The notes: a model not told the origin generated them from the sequence alone. DNA of 64,000 nt from Modestobacter muralis (GCF_010682105.1 NZ_JAAGWH010000052.1:42390-106389), one strand, 5' to 3'. Positions 1 to 10,589 are shown, numbered from the stretch's first letter. Program-made: numbers and translations.

Positions 1-47
1 ACGGGGGCATCGCCTCGGCCGTGGTCATCGCCGAGGGCACCTCGTGA
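1..47 (+). CDS. acpS: Holo-[acyl-carrier-protein] synthase, C-terminal end only
   Basis: Only the last 14 codons are inside the window. They read GGIASAVVIAEGTS and then TGA, in the frame starting at base 3. The GGIASAVVIAE ending matches the last beta strand of actinobacterial AcpS, which moves 4'-phosphopantetheine from CoA onto acyl carrier protein. The stop overlaps the GTG of the next gene (GTGA), and acpS next to nnrD/nnrE is a common actinobacterial arrangement. With so little sequence the identification rests on this short tail and on the neighbourhood. Confidence 0.6.
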   Translation, partial: GGIASAVVIAEGTS

Positions 48-1480
48 TCGGGCTCTACACCGCCGCGCAGCTGCGCCCCGCCGAGCAGCAGCTGCTGGCC
101 GGTCTGCGTCCGGACACCCTGATGCAGCGGGCCGCCACCGGGCTGGCCACGATCTGCGCCGGCCTGCTCGGCCGCGTGGCCGGCGCCCGGGTGGTGCTGC
201 TCGTCGGCTCCGGTGACAACGGCGGGGACGCGCTGCTGGCCGGTGCCCGGCTGGCCGCCCGGGGCGCGCAGGTCCGCGCGGTCCTGCTCTCCCCGGAGGG
301 GGCGCACGCCGGCGGGCTGGCGGCGCTGGAGCGGGCCGGTGGGCGGGTCGTACGGGGCGAGGACGCCGGGTTCGAGCGCGCCGACCTGGTGCTCGACGGC
401 ATCGTCGGGATCGGCGGGAGCGGGCCACTGCGCCCACCGGCCGCCGAGCTCGTCGCCCGGGCCACGGCCGGGCCGGGGCTGCTGGTGGCGGTCGACGTGC
501 CCAGCGGCGTCGCGGCCGACACCGGCGAGGTGCCGGGTGCGGCCTTCGCCGCCCAGCACACGATCACCTTCGGCGCGGTCAAGCCCGGCCTCGTCGTCGG
601 TGCCGGCCGCGGGCTGGCCGGCACGGTGCACCTGGTCGACATCGGGCTGGGTGGCGTCCTCCCTGCGCCCGACGCCGTCCAGCTCACCGACGCCGACGTC
701 GCCGCGCACCTGGACGCCCCGGGCGCGGACGACGACAAGTACTCCCGGGGCGTGGTCGGGGTGATCGCCGGCTCGGCCACCTATCCCGGCGCCGGCGTGC
801 TGTGCACCGGCGCCGCCCTGCGCACCCGCCCCGGGCTGGTCCGCTACGCCGGCACCGCCGCGGCGGGCGTGACGGCGGCCTGGCCGGAGGCGCTGGTCAC
901 CTCCGGCCGCCCCGGGGACGCCGGCCGGGTGCAGGCCTGGGTGGCCGGCCCGGGCATGGGCACCGACGACGACGCGCTCAGCGTGCTCGCCGAGGTGCTG
1001 GTCACCGACCTGCCGGTGGTGGTGGACGCCGACGGGCTGACGCTGGTCTCCCGGCACCCGGAGCTGGTGCGCGACCGCAGCGCCCCGACCGTGCTGACCC
1101 CGCACGACCGGGAGTTCGCCCGCCTGTTCGGGGACGTCGGCCCCGACCGGCTCGCGGCCGCCCGCCGGGGCGCCGCCGAGCTGGGCTGCACGGTCCTGCT
1201 CAAGGGCGACGCGACCGTGGTGGCCGACGCCACGGGCCGCACCCACGTCAACGCCACGGGCACCCCCTGGCTGGCCACCGCCGGCACCGGCGACGTGCTC
1301 GCCGGCGTGCTCGGTGCGCTGCTGGCCACCGGGCTCCCCGCTGCCGAGGCCGCAGCGTCCGCCGCGCACCTGCACGGCCGCGCCGGGCAGCTGGCCGCCG
1401 AGCACGGACCGCTGATCGCCGGTGACCTGGTGCGCCGGCTGCCGGAGACGGTCGCCCGGCTGCGCGGCAGCGTCGGCTGA
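44..1480 (+). CDS. nnrD: Bifunctional NAD(P)H-hydrate epimerase / ADP-dependent NAD(P)H-hydrate dehydratase
   Basis: A 478-residue two-domain enzyme that repairs hydrated NADH and NADPH. The N-terminal YjeF_N epimerase half (about 1-210) carries GSGDNGGDALLAG near residue 55 and a VAVDVPSGV motif. The C-terminal ribokinase-like dehydratase half (about 225-475) carries KYSRGVVGVIAGS, TPHDREFARL, LLKGDATVV and the GTGDVLAGVLGALLA loop expected at the nucleotide site. The length fits the fused form. The GTG start overlaps the stop of acpS by two bases, so translation is probably coupled. The alr gene follows after a short gap. Confidence 0.93.
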   Translation: MIGLYTAAQLRPAEQQLLAGLRPDTLMQRAATGLATICAGLLGRVAGARVVLLVGSGDNGGDALLAGARLAARGAQVRAVLLSPEGAHAGGLAALERAGGRVVRGEDAGFERADLVLDGIVGIGGSGPLRPPAAELVARATAGPGLLVAVDVPSGVAADTGEVPGAAFAAQHTITFGAVKPGLVVGAGRGLAGTVHLVDIGLGGVLPAPDAVQLTDADVAAHLDAPGADDDKYSRGVVGVIAGSATYPGAGVLCTGAALRTRPGLVRYAGTAAAGVTAAWPEALVTSGRPGDAGRVQAWVAGPGMGTDDDALSVLAEVLVTDLPVVVDADGLTLVSRHPELVRDRSAPTVLTPHDREFARLFGDVGPDRLAAARRGAAELGCTVLLKGDATVVADATGRTHVNATGTPWLATAGTGDVLAGVLGALLATGLPAAEAAASAAHLHGRAGQLAAEHGPLIAGDLVRRLPETVARLRGSVG

Positions 1481-1495
1481 GCGGTACGGGCCTGG

Positions 1496-1501
1496 GACAG
1501 T
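1496..1501 (+). promoter_or_regulatory. Candidate -10 hexamer for leaderless alr
   Basis: GACAGT lies seven bases before the GTG at 1509, and no Shine-Dalgarno sequence precedes that GTG. The spacing puts transcription start at or next to the start codon. This is inferred from spacing only. Confidence 0.45.
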
Positions 1502-1508
1502 GGGCGGT

Positions 1509-2660
1509 GTGACGCAGTTGCAGCGAGGGCTCGCCCACCGTGCCGAGGTGGTCGTCGACCTGGACACCATCGCGGCCAACGTCGCCGTCCTGCGGGAGCG
1601 GGTGGGCCGGCCGCTGATGGCGGTGGTCAAGGCCGACGGGTACGGGCACGGCATGCTGCCCGCCGCCCGCGCGGCGCTGGCCGGCGGTGCCGACCGGCTC
1701 GGCGTGGCGGTGGTCGAGGAGGCCCTCGCCCTGCGCGCCGGCGGGGTCACCGCGCCGGTGCTGGCCTGGCTCAACGGGCCGGGGGAGGACTTCGCCGCCG
1801 CGCTGTCGGCCGACGTCGAGGTGTCGGTCAACGCCGAGTGGGGCCTGGCCGAGGTGGTCGAGGCCGCCCGCGCCACCGGCCGGACGGCGTCGGTGCACCT
1901 GTTCGCCGACACCGGGCTGTCCCGCGAGGGCGCGACCCCCACGGACTGGCCCGGCCTGGTCGCCGCCGCGGCGCGGGCGCAGGCCGACGGCGACGTGGTG
2001 GTCGCCGGGCTGTGGAGCCACCTGGCCTCCGCCGACGTGCCGGGCTCCCCGGCGGTCGGCGCGCAGGTGCGGGTGTTCGACGAGGCCGTCGCCGTCGCCC
2101 GCGCGGCCGGGCTGACCGACGCCGTCCGGCACCTGGCGAACTCCGCGGCCACGGTCGCGCTGCCGGAGACCTGGTACGACCTGGTGCGCCCCGGGGTGGC
2201 GATCTACGGCCTGGACCCGCTGGGCGGCGACCCGGCGGCGCACGGTCTGCGCCCGGCGATGACCGTGCAGGCCCGGGTCGCGCTGACCAAGCGGGTGCCG
2301 GCCGGGGTCGGCGTCTCCTACGGCCACAGCTACACGACCGGGGCGGAGACGACCCTGGCCCTGGTCGCGGTCGGGTACGCCGACGGGGTGCCGCGGGCCG
2401 CCGGCAACGCCGCACCGGTGCTGGCCGCGGGCACCCAGCGCACCATCGCCGGCCGGGTCTCGATGGACCAGTTCGTGCTCGACGTCGGCGAGGACCCCGT
2501 CGCCCCCGGCGACCCGGTCGTGCTGTGGGGACCCGGCACGGAGGGGGAGCCGACCGCGCAGCAGTGGGCCGACGCCGTCGGCACCATCCACTACGAGCTG
2601 GTCACCCGGGTCGGTGGCCGATTCCGCCGTCGCCACGTCGGCACCGCCGGGGTCGCGTGA
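1509..2660 (+). CDS. alr: Alanine racemase
   Basis: A 383-residue PLP enzyme that interconverts L- and D-alanine for peptidoglycan. The PLP lysine sits in AVVKADGYGHG near residue 40, and the C-terminal domain has VGYADGVPRA and GRVSMDQFVLDV. The open frame extends upstream to 1422 inside nnrD. I chose GTG 1509 because the protein then begins VTQLQRGLAHRAEVVVDLD, as in the family, and because a -10-like GACAGT sits seven bases upstream. The stop TGA overlaps the ATG of the following hydrolase. Neighbours match Rv3423c, the alr of M. tuberculosis, which also precedes tsaE. Confidence 0.95.
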   Translation: MTQLQRGLAHRAEVVVDLDTIAANVAVLRERVGRPLMAVVKADGYGHGMLPAARAALAGGADRLGVAVVEEALALRAGGVTAPVLAWLNGPGEDFAAALSADVEVSVNAEWGLAEVVEAARATGRTASVHLFADTGLSREGATPTDWPGLVAAAARAQADGDVVVAGLWSHLASADVPGSPAVGAQVRVFDEAVAVARAAGLTDAVRHLANSAATVALPETWYDLVRPGVAIYGLDPLGGDPAAHGLRPAMTVQARVALTKRVPAGVGVSYGHSYTTGAETTLALVAVGYADGVPRAAGNAAPVLAAGTQRTIAGRVSMDQFVLDVGEDPVAPGDPVVLWGPGTEGEPTAQQWADAVGTIHYELVTRVGGRFRRRHVGTAGVA

Positions 2661-3850
2661 TGTCCCGCCACCCGATCGCCGACCACCACCTGGGCCGCAC
2701 CGCGGGGCTCATCGGCGCCGTGGTCGGGCTGGCGGCGGCCGGCACGGCCATCGGCGTCGCGGTCACCCGGTCGGCCACCTCGGCGGTCCGGGCCACCCAG
2801 CTGGCCGGCGAGGCGCGGGACGGCCGCGAGGTGGGCGACGTCCCGGCCGCGGAGCTGCGCGAGCAGGACCCGCTGGGGCTGCAGAGCCGGGCCGCTGACC
2901 GTCGTGCGACGGTGCGCACCGATGACGGTGTGCAGCTGTCGGTCGAGGAGGTCGGCCCGACCGACGCCCCGCTGACCGTCGTCCTCGTGCACGGCTACGC
3001 GCTGTCGATGGCCTCCTGGACCTTCCAGCGCCGCGACCTGGGGGCCGAGCTCGCCACCGCGAACGGCCACCGCCCCCGCGCCCGGCTGGTGTTCTACGAC
3101 CAGCGCGGGCACGGCTCCTCCGGCCGCGGGGTCGCCGAGCACTCGACCATGGAGCAGCTGGCCGCCGACCTCGAGGCGGTGCTCACCGCCCGGGTGCCCC
3201 GGGGCCCGGTGGTGCTGGTCGGCCACTCGATGGGCGGCATGACCGTGCTCGCCCTGGCCCAGCGGCGGCCGGAGCTGTTCGGCACCCGGGTGGTGGCCGC
3301 GGCGCTGGTGTCCACCTCGGCGGGCAACCTCGCCGACCTGGACCTGGGGCTGCCGCACCTGCTCACCCGGGTGCGCACCGCGGTCATCCCGGTCGCCGCG
3401 TGGACGATGCGCCGCCGTCCGGCGCTGGCCGAGCACACCCGGCGGCTGGCCAAGGGCATCGTGTCGGCGGCCACCTGGTCGCTGTCGTTCTCCTCCACCG
3501 ACGTCGACCCGGCCCTGGGCCGCTACGTCGACGCGATGATCGGCGGCACCCCGGTCGACGTGATCGCGGAGCTGTACCCGGCCATCGCCGGGCTGGACGC
3601 CAGCGGGGCGATCGAGCCGCTGCGCCGGGTGCCGACCCTGGTGCTCACCGGCGACGCGGACAAGATGATCCCCAAGGCGCACAGCGAGCGGATCGTCGAG
3701 CAGCTGGAGGCCTCCGGCGCCGGCACGGTGCGCTTCGTCGTCGTCCCGGACGCCGGGCACCTGGTGCTGCTGGAGAAGCCGGCCCAGGTCACCGCCGCGC
3801 TGTCGGAGCTGCTGCGGGCGGCCGGCGCGGCCCGCACCGACCGCCCGTAG
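2660..3850 (+). CDS. Alpha/beta hydrolase with N-terminal membrane anchor
   Basis: A 396-residue protein. A hydrophobic stretch at about 12-35 (LIGAVVGLAAAGTAIGVAV) looks like a membrane anchor. The alpha/beta-hydrolase fold follows from about residue 95, with the oxyanion region VLVHGYALS, the nucleophile elbow GHSMGGM, an acidic residue in LTGDADKMIP and the catalytic histidine in PDAGHLVLLEKP. The substrate is unknown. The ATG overlaps the alr stop (TGATG context), and proteins of this type commonly sit between alr and tsaE in actinobacteria. The TAG stop at 3848 forms part of a -10-like hexamer for the next gene. Confidence 0.85.
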   Translation: MSRHPIADHHLGRTAGLIGAVVGLAAAGTAIGVAVTRSATSAVRATQLAGEARDGREVGDVPAAELREQDPLGLQSRAADRRATVRTDDGVQLSVEEVGPTDAPLTVVLVHGYALSMASWTFQRRDLGAELATANGHRPRARLVFYDQRGHGSSGRGVAEHSTMEQLAADLEAVLTARVPRGPVVLVGHSMGGMTVLALAQRRPELFGTRVVAAALVSTSAGNLADLDLGLPHLLTRVRTAVIPVAAWTMRRRPALAEHTRRLAKGIVSAATWSLSFSSTDVDPALGRYVDAMIGGTPVDVIAELYPAIAGLDASGAIEPLRRVPTLVLTGDADKMIPKAHSERIVEQLEASGAGTVRFVVVPDAGHLVLLEKPAQVTAALSELLRAAGAARTDRP

Positions 3851-3853
3851 GCT
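3848..3853 (+). promoter_or_regulatory. Candidate -10 hexamer overlapping a stop codon
   Basis: TAGGCT begins with the TAG stop of the hydrolase gene and lies six bases before the GTG of the glycosylase gene. No ribosome binding site is visible, so a leaderless transcript is likely. Confidence 0.5.
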
Positions 3854-3859
3854 GGGTGT

Positions 3860-4486
3860 GTGGCCGCCCTCCGACCGCCCCGCCTCGACGCGGCCGCCGA
3901 CGAGGTCGCCCGCACCGCCGCGCTGGCCCCCGACTGGGCCGCGCTGGCGACCGTCGCCCGCTCCTGCGTGGCCTGCCCCGAGCTGGCGAGCACCCGGCAG
4001 CACGTCGTCGTCGGCGACGTCCCGGCCACCGGTCGGCCGCGGCTGGTGATCGTGGGGGAGGCCCCCGGCGCCACTGAGGACGAGACCGGCCGGCCGTTCG
4101 TCGGCAAGAGCGGTGCCCTGCTGGACCAGCTCCTCGGCGAGGCCGGGCTGGACCGGGCCGAGTGCGCGGTGCTGAACATCGTGAAGTGCCGTCCCCCGGC
4201 CAACCGCACGCCGAAGACCCCCGAGGTCGCCCGCTGCAGCGGCTGGCTGCGCCGCCAGCTGGAGCTGCTGGACGCCGGCACGGTGCTCGCGCTCGGGCTG
4301 TCGTCGGCGAAGTGGTTCCTCGGGCCCAAGACGGTGCTCGGCCAGGTGCGCGGCCGGCCGCACGAGGTCGACGGGCGGTCCGTGTGGGTCACCTACCACC
4401 CCTCGGCGGCGATCCGGTTCGGCCCGAACGGCGCCCCACGGGCCGCGCTGGCCGCCGACCTGGCCGCGATCGCAGGGACGCCGTGA
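3860..4486 (+). CDS. Uracil-DNA glycosylase, family 4-like (iron-sulfur type)
   Basis: A 208-residue DNA repair enzyme that removes uracil from DNA. Features of the thermostable [4Fe-4S] group are a CVAC pair near residue 37, further cysteines in VKCRPP and ARCSGW, the active-site motif GEAPGATEDETGRPFVGKSG and the late motif VTYHPSAAIR. The start GTG sits six bases after a TAGGCT hexamer, with no Shine-Dalgarno. Its stop overlaps tsaE by four bases (GTGA), so the two are probably co-translated. Family 4 versus the broader UdgX-like set cannot be settled by eye, but the KRRIH loop typical of UdgX is absent. Confidence 0.87.
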   Translation: MAALRPPRLDAAADEVARTAALAPDWAALATVARSCVACPELASTRQHVVVGDVPATGRPRLVIVGEAPGATEDETGRPFVGKSGALLDQLLGEAGLDRAECAVLNIVKCRPPANRTPKTPEVARCSGWLRRQLELLDAGTVLALGLSSAKWFLGPKTVLGQVRGRPHEVDGRSVWVTYHPSAAIRFGPNGAPRAALAADLAAIAGTP

Positions 4487-4935
4487 CCTTCGAGCGGGAG
4501 CTGCCCACGGTGGCCGACACCCAGGCGTTCGGCCGGGAGCTCGCCGCCCTGCTCCGCGCCGGCGACCTGGTCGTGCTGGCCGGCCCGCTGGGCGCGGGCA
4601 AGACCGCGCTGACCCAGGGCATCGGGGCCGGCCTGGGCGTGCGGGGCCCGGTCACCTCGCCGACGTTCGTGCTCGCCCGCGTGCACCGCGGCGGACGCCT
4701 GACGCTGGTGCACGTCGACGCCTACCGGCTGGGCAGCATGGCCGACGTCGACGACCTGGACCTCGACGCCACCGCGGAGGAGGCGGTCACCGTCGTCGAG
4801 TGGGGGCACGGCCTGGTCGAGCAGCTGGCCGACGAGCACCTGGTGGTGGAGCTGGACCGCCGGGACGACGACGTCCGCACCGCCCGGCTGGTCCCGGTCG
4901 GCGCCGGCTGGGAGCGGCGGCTCACCGGGGCCTAG
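4483..4935 (+). CDS. tsaE: tRNA threonylcarbamoyladenosine biosynthesis ATPase TsaE
   Basis: A 150-residue P-loop ATPase that works with TsaB and TsaD in making t6A37 on ANN-decoding tRNAs. The Walker A motif is GPLGAGKTALTQG near residue 30, followed by TSPTFVLA and a Walker B-like LVHVDAYRL with EEAVTVVEWG after it, all in the family order. GTG 4483 overlaps the glycosylase stop. The TAG stop is the first half of the TAGGCT -10 candidate for tsaB. Confidence 0.94.
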   Translation: MTFERELPTVADTQAFGRELAALLRAGDLVVLAGPLGAGKTALTQGIGAGLGVRGPVTSPTFVLARVHRGGRLTLVHVDAYRLGSMADVDDLDLDATAEEAVTVVEWGHGLVEQLADEHLVVELDRRDDDVRTARLVPVGAGWERRLTGA

Positions 4936-4938
4936 GCT
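4933..4938 (+). promoter_or_regulatory. Candidate -10 hexamer for leaderless tsaB, overlapping tsaE stop
   Basis: TAGGCT begins at the TAG stop of tsaE and lies eight bases before the tsaB GTG. This repeats the arrangement seen at 3848. Confidence 0.45.
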
Positions 4939-4946
4939 CGACCTCC

Positions 4947-5576
4947 GTGCTGGTCCTCGCCCTCGACACCGCCACCCCGACCCTCGTCGTCGGGCTGGCG
5001 CGCTGGTCGCCCGACGGCGGCACCGAGGTGCTCGCCGAGCGGGCCGTGGAGTCGGGCAACCGGCACGCCGAGCTGCTCACCCCGGCCGTGCGCGAGGTGC
5101 TCGCCGAGGCCGGCGCCGCGATGGCCGACCTGGACGCCGTGGTCACCGGGCTCGGACCCGGGCCCTACACCGGCCTGCGGGTCGGGATCGTCACCGCGGC
5201 CGCGTTCGGTGACGCCCGGGGGCTGCCCGTCCACGGGGTCTGCTCGCTGGACGCGATCGGCAGCGGCGCCCGCTCGGTGGTCACCGACGCCCGCCGCAAG
5301 GAGGTCCACTGGGCCACCTACGACGGCACCGGGCAGCGGCTCACCGGCCCCGGCGTCGACCGGCCGGAGGACGCGCCGGTCGGGGACCCGGTCGTGGGCG
5401 ACGTGCGGTTCGCCGAGCGGCTGGGCCGCACCGTCACCGCCGCCGACGTCACCACCGCCGGGCTGGTCCGCGCCGCCGTCCCGCTGCTCGGCCGCCCGCC
5501 CGTGCCGCTGGAGCCGCTGTACCTGCGCCGGCCCGACGCCGTGCCCTCGGTGACCCGCAAGGCGGTCAGCCAGTGA
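4947..5576 (+). CDS. tsaB: tRNA threonylcarbamoyladenosine biosynthesis protein TsaB
   Basis: A 209-residue inactive homologue of TsaD that scaffolds the t6A transferase complex. It opens with LVLALDTATPTLVVGL and has the family signature GLGPGPYTGLRVGI around residue 70, then a short C-terminal half ending LEPLYLRRPDAV. The frame is open to 4800, but the GTG at 4947 gives the family N-terminus exactly and follows a TAGGCT box. The end overlaps the rimI start by four bases. Confidence 0.93.
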   Translation: MLVLALDTATPTLVVGLARWSPDGGTEVLAERAVESGNRHAELLTPAVREVLAEAGAAMADLDAVVTGLGPGPYTGLRVGIVTAAAFGDARGLPVHGVCSLDAIGSGARSVVTDARRKEVHWATYDGTGQRLTGPGVDRPEDAPVGDPVVGDVRFAERLGRTVTAADVTTAGLVRAAVPLLGRPPVPLEPLYLRRPDAVPSVTRKAVSQ

Positions 5577-6013
5577 CGGTCGAGCTGCGGCCGATGACCC
5601 GGGAGGACCTGCGCGAGGTCATGCGGATGGAGGAGGAGCTCTTCGCCCCCGACACCTGGACCCGGTCGATGTACCTGGACGAGCTGGCCATGACCGACAC
5701 CCGGTACTACCTGGTGGCCGTCGACGGCGCGGACGTCGTCGGCTACGCCGGCCTGATCGCCTACCCCGACGAGGCGCACGTCGCGACCATCGGGGTCACC
5801 GGTGCCCGGCAGGGCGAGGGGATCGGCGGCCGGCTGCTGGACGCGCTGCTGGCCGAGGCCGACCGGCGCACCCCGGTGGTGCTGCTGGAGGTGCGTGCCA
5901 CCGACGAGGCCACCCAGGGGCTGTACGCCCGTCGCGGGTTCGTGCCCATCGGCGTCCGGCCGAACTACTACCCGTTGAGCGGCGAGGACGCAGTGGTGAT
6001 GAAGCGTGGCTGA
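5573..6013 (+). CDS. rimI: Ribosomal-protein-alanine N-acetyltransferase (RimI-type GNAT)
   Basis: A 146-residue GNAT enzyme expected to acetylate the N-terminus of ribosomal protein S18 and possibly other proteins. The acetyl-CoA loop reads [13 protein letters not shown], preceded by the beta4 strand EAHVATIGV. The end has the conserved [14 protein letters not shown] with the general-acid tyrosine. It overlaps tsaB upstream and tsaD downstream, an actinobacterial operon order (Rv3421c-Rv3419c). Confidence 0.92.
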   Translation: MTVELRPMTREDLREVMRMEEELFAPDTWTRSMYLDELAMTDTRYYLVAVDGADVVGYAGLIAYPDEAHVATIGVTGARQGEGIGGRLLDALLAEADRRTPVVLLEVRATDEATQGLYARRGFVPIGVRPNYYPLSGEDAVVMKRG

Positions 6014-7043
6014 GCAGCCGCTGGTGCTGGGGTTCGAGACCTCCTGCGACGAGACCGGCATCGGCCTGGTGCGCGGGCAGACGCTGCTGTCCGACGCGCT
6101 GGCCACCTCGATGGCCGAGCACGAGCGCTTCGGCGGCGTCATCCCCGAGATCGCCAGCCGGGCGCACCTGGAGGCGATGGTCCCGACCGTGCGCCGGGCG
6201 CTGGCCGACGCCGGGGTCACCGCCACCGACGTCGACGCGGTCGCGGTCACGGCCGGACCCGGGCTCACCGGCGCGCTGCTGGTCGGGGTCGCGGCGGCCA
6301 AGGCCTACGCGTTGGCCCTCGACGTCCCGCTGTACGGGGTCAACCACCTGGCCGCCCACGTCGCGGTCGACGAGCTGGAGCACGGCCGGCTGGCCGAGCC
6401 CTCGATCGCGATGCTGGTCTCCGGCGGGCACAGCTCGCTGCTGCTGGTGCCCGACCTCGCCCAGGACGTGCAGGAGCTGGGCCGCACCATCGACGACGCG
6501 GCGGGGGAGGCCTTCGACAAGGTCGCCCGGGTGCTGGGCCTGCCCTTCCCCGGCGGCCCGCCGATCGACCGCGCCGCCGCCGAGGGCGACGCGGCGGCGA
6601 TCCGGTTCCCGCGCGGGCTCACCGGGCCCCGGGACGCCGTCTACGACTTCTCGTTCTCCGGCCTGAAGACCGCCGTGGCCCGCTGGGTCGAGGCGCGTGA
6701 GCGGGCGGGGGAGCCGGTGCCGGTCGCCGACGTCTCGGCCTCGTTCCAGGAGGCGGTGGTGGACGTGCTCACCGCCAAGGCCGTGCGCGCCTGCCGCGAC
6801 CACGGCGTCGACCACCTGGTCATCGGTGGCGGGGTGGCGGCCAACTCCCGGCTGCGCGCGCTGGCCCAGGAGCGCTGCGACGCCGCCGGCATCGTGCTGC
6901 GGGTGCCCAGCCGGCGGCTGTGCACCGACAACGGCGCGATGGTCGCCGCACTCGGCTCGCGCCTGGTGGAGGCCGGCGTCGCCCCGTCGGCGCCCGACCT
7001 GGGCGCGGACAGCTCGCTGCCGATCGAGGTCGTCTCGCGCTGA
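6006..7043 (+). CDS. tsaD: tRNA N6-adenosine threonylcarbamoyltransferase TsaD
   Basis: A 345-residue ASKHA-fold enzyme that transfers the threonylcarbamoyl group to A37 of tRNA. Seen are [15 protein letters not shown] at the N-terminus, the metal-binding HxxxH in [10 protein letters not shown] near residue 115, [10 protein letters not shown], the FPGGPPIDR segment and [11 protein letters not shown]. The length is normal. The gene overlaps rimI by eight bases and is the last gene of the operon. A perfect 13-bp hairpin begins two bases after the stop. Confidence 0.96.
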   Translation: MAEQPLVLGFETSCDETGIGLVRGQTLLSDALATSMAEHERFGGVIPEIASRAHLEAMVPTVRRALADAGVTATDVDAVAVTAGPGLTGALLVGVAAAKAYALALDVPLYGVNHLAAHVAVDELEHGRLAEPSIAMLVSGGHSSLLLVPDLAQDVQELGRTIDDAAGEAFDKVARVLGLPFPGGPPIDRAAAEGDAAAIRFPRGLTGPRDAVYDFSFSGLKTAVARWVEARERAGEPVPVADVSASFQEAVVDVLTAKAVRACRDHGVDHLVIGGGVAANSRLRALAQERCDAAGIVLRVPSRRLCTDNGAMVAALGSRLVEAGVAPSAPDLGADSSLPIEVVSR

Positions 7044-7044
7044 C

Positions 7045-7082
7045 GGAGTCCCAGCGCATCAGGAACCGAGCGCTGGGACTCC
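7045..7082. terminator. Bidirectional hairpin terminator between tsaD and the convergent methyltransferase gene
   Basis: The arms GGAGTCCCAGCGC (7045-7057) and GCGCTGGGACTCC (7070-7082) are perfect reverse complements around a 12-base loop. On the minus strand the hairpin overlaps the last codons and stop of the facing gene. There is no T-run. Confidence 0.8.
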
Positions 7083-8330
7083 GCAGAGGACGACGGTGGG
7101 GGCGCCGGCGACGCGGGTGACGACGACGACCGCCGTCCCCTCGCCGGGGCCGCGCAGCTGTCGGGCCAGCGTCTCGGGCTCGATCGCCGAGCCGCGCTTC
7201 TTCACCGTCACCCGCCCGACACCGCGCGAGCGCAGCAGCGCCTTGAGCTTCTTGAGGTTGAACGGCAGGACGTCGGTGACCGGGTAGGAGCTGACCCAGG
7301 GGGAGTCCGCGGGCCGGTCGGAGGTCAGGTAGGCGATCGTGGGGTCGACCAGGTTCGCCTCGAGCTCCAGGCCGGCCAGGGACACCAGCCCGGAGCGGAT
7401 GACCGCCGGGTCGGGCTCGTGCAGCCAGTTGCGCACCGGGCCGTCGGGTGCGGGCCCGGGGTCGGCGTCGGCGGTCAGCTCGTGGACGGCGCCGTCCCGG
7501 GTCACGACCGTCGCCCGGCGCCAGGTCACCGACGGCGCGCGGCCCCACAGCAGCGCCTCCACGATCGAGCCGCCGACCGACACCCACTCGGCCTCGACGC
7601 CGGCCGGCACCCGCTCGTGGTCCAGCCCCGGCGCGACCTTCACCGCGCACACGGGGACGGCGTCGAGCAGGGCCTGCACCGTCGACCACGGGGGCGACCA
7701 GCGGTCGGGGTCGAGCTGGCGGCGCCCCCCGGAGCGGCGGGCGGGGTCGAGGACGGCGGCGTCGCAGCCGGCCACCCGGCCGTCGGTGGCCGCGTCGACC
7801 AGCTCGACGGCGTCCCCGGCCACCACCTCCACCCGGTCGGACAGGCCCAGGGCGGCGGTGTTCAGCGCGGTGAGCTCGCGGGCGACCGGGTCCAGGTCGA
7901 CGGCGAGCACCCGCGCGCCGGCCCGGGCCAGGGCGACGGTGTCGGTGCCGGCGGCGCAGCCGAGGTCGGCCACGCTCGCCGCCCCGCCGGCCAGCAGTCG
8001 GGCCGCCCGCCGGTCGGCGAGCACCGGGCGGCCGGCCTGCTCCAGGGCGTCGGAGGTGAACAGCAGCCGGTCGGTGTCCGCGCCGAACACCGGCCGGGCG
8101 CGCTCCCGCTGCCGGGCGATGCCCCAGGCCGGGCCCGCCAGCTCCACGCCCACCTCGGCGCGCAGCCGGCTCAGCGCGGACACCGCGTCGGTGCGGGCGG
8201 CCAGCAGCTGGCCGGCCCGGGCCAGCGCGGCGGCGCCCGCCGGGGTCGACAGTGCGCGGAGCTGGCGCACGGTCTCGGCGCCCTGGTCGGCCGGCTCGAG
8301 GTCGCTGGACACCGGCACAGCCTGGCGCAT
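7059..8330 (-). CDS. Class I SAM-dependent methyltransferase with C-terminal THUMP-like domain
   Basis: A 423-residue protein. The Rossmann methyltransferase core (about 85-270) has SVADLGCAAGTDTVALA, the acidic AVDLDP motif and a DPARRSGGRR motif at the usual DPPY place. The C-terminal third, with SYPVTDVLPFNLKKLKALL and VTVKKRGSAI, resembles the THUMP-like domain attached to such proteins in actinobacteria. An RNA or tRNA substrate is suggested by that domain but is not shown here. The frame is open to 8723. I chose ATG at 8330 because the CIRCE/groES promoter occupies the upstream part. It is divergent from groES. Confidence 0.8.
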   Translation of the reverse strand: MRQAVPVSSDLEPADQGAETVRQLRALSTPAGAAALARAGQLLAARTDAVSALSRLRAEVGVELAGPAWGIARQRERARPVFGADTDRLLFTSDALEQAGRPVLADRRAARLLAGGAASVADLGCAAGTDTVALARAGARVLAVDLDPVARELTALNTAALGLSDRVEVVAGDAVELVDAATDGRVAGCDAAVLDPARRSGGRRQLDPDRWSPPWSTVQALLDAVPVCAVKVAPGLDHERVPAGVEAEWVSVGGSIVEALLWGRAPSVTWRRATVVTRDGAVHELTADADPGPAPDGPVRNWLHEPDPAVIRSGLVSLAGLELEANLVDPTIAYLTSDRPADSPWVSSYPVTDVLPFNLKKLKALLRSRGVGRVTVKKRGSAIEPETLARQLRGPGEGTAVVVVTRVAGAPTVVLCGVPALGS

Positions 8331-8358
8331 CACCGTGCAGCCGCCCGGGCGCCCCCGG

Positions 8359-8388
8359 TTGAGTGGCTGGCACTCGCATGGGTAGAGT
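8359..8388 (+). promoter_or_regulatory. Promoter of groESL
   Basis: A -35-like TTGAGT (8359-8364) and a -10-like TAGAGT (8383-8388) are separated by 18 bases. The CIRCE operator overlaps both. Position relative to groES leaves a 5' untranslated region of about 115 bases. Confidence 0.65.
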
Positions 8389-8393
8389 GCCAA
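8367..8393. promoter_or_regulatory. CIRCE operator (HrcA binding site)
   Basis: The sequence is CTGGCACTC, nine spacer bases, then GAGTGCCAA. This matches the CIRCE consensus TTAGCACTC-N9-GAGTGCTAA in spacing and core and lies over the groES promoter. Heat-shock control by HrcA is therefore expected. No second copy stands before groEL, so groEL depends on the same promoter. Confidence 0.9.
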
Positions 8394-8508
8394 TCGACAC
8401 GAGCTGCAGCCTGACCCCCGCGACGGCAGGCCCAGCTCCCGTGCCACAGCATCAGCACCACCGCACCATCCACCGGAAGCCCGTCCGACAGTGAAGGGGG
8501 CGTCACCT

Positions 8509-8817
8509 GTGACGACCGCTACCAAGGTCAACATCAAGCCGCTCGAGGACCGGGTCGTGGTCCAGGCCAACGAGGCCGAGACCACCACCGCCTCTGGGCT
8601 GGTCATCCCGGACACCGCCAAGGAGAAGCCCCAGGAGGGCACCGTCATCTCGGTCGGCCCCGGCCGCGTCGACGACAACGGCAACCGGGTCCCGCTCGAC
8701 GTGAACGTCGGCGACGTGGTCATCTACTCGAAGTACGGCGGCACCGAGGTGCGTTACGCCGGTCAGGACTACCTCGTCCTCTCCGCGCGCGACCTGCTCG
8801 CCGTCGTGGAGAAGTGA
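8509..8817 (+). CDS. groES: Co-chaperonin GroES
   Basis: A 102-residue subunit of the heptameric lid of the GroEL folding chamber. It has [31 protein letters not shown] split over the mobile loop, GTVISVGPG, and [15 protein letters not shown] near the C-terminus. An in-frame GTG also exists at 8491, but GTG 8509 has AAGGGGG about eight bases ahead and gives the family N-terminus. The groEL gene follows after 131 bases that contain a strong hairpin. Confidence 0.96.
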   Translation: MTTATKVNIKPLEDRVVVQANEAETTTASGLVIPDTAKEKPQEGTVISVGPGRVDDNGNRVPLDVNVGDVVIYSKYGGTEVRYAGQDYLVLSARDLLAVVEK

Positions 8818-8849
8818 CCGCACCCCAGGTCGCACCGTTCCACCGCTGA

Positions 8850-10589
<1,740 letters not shown>

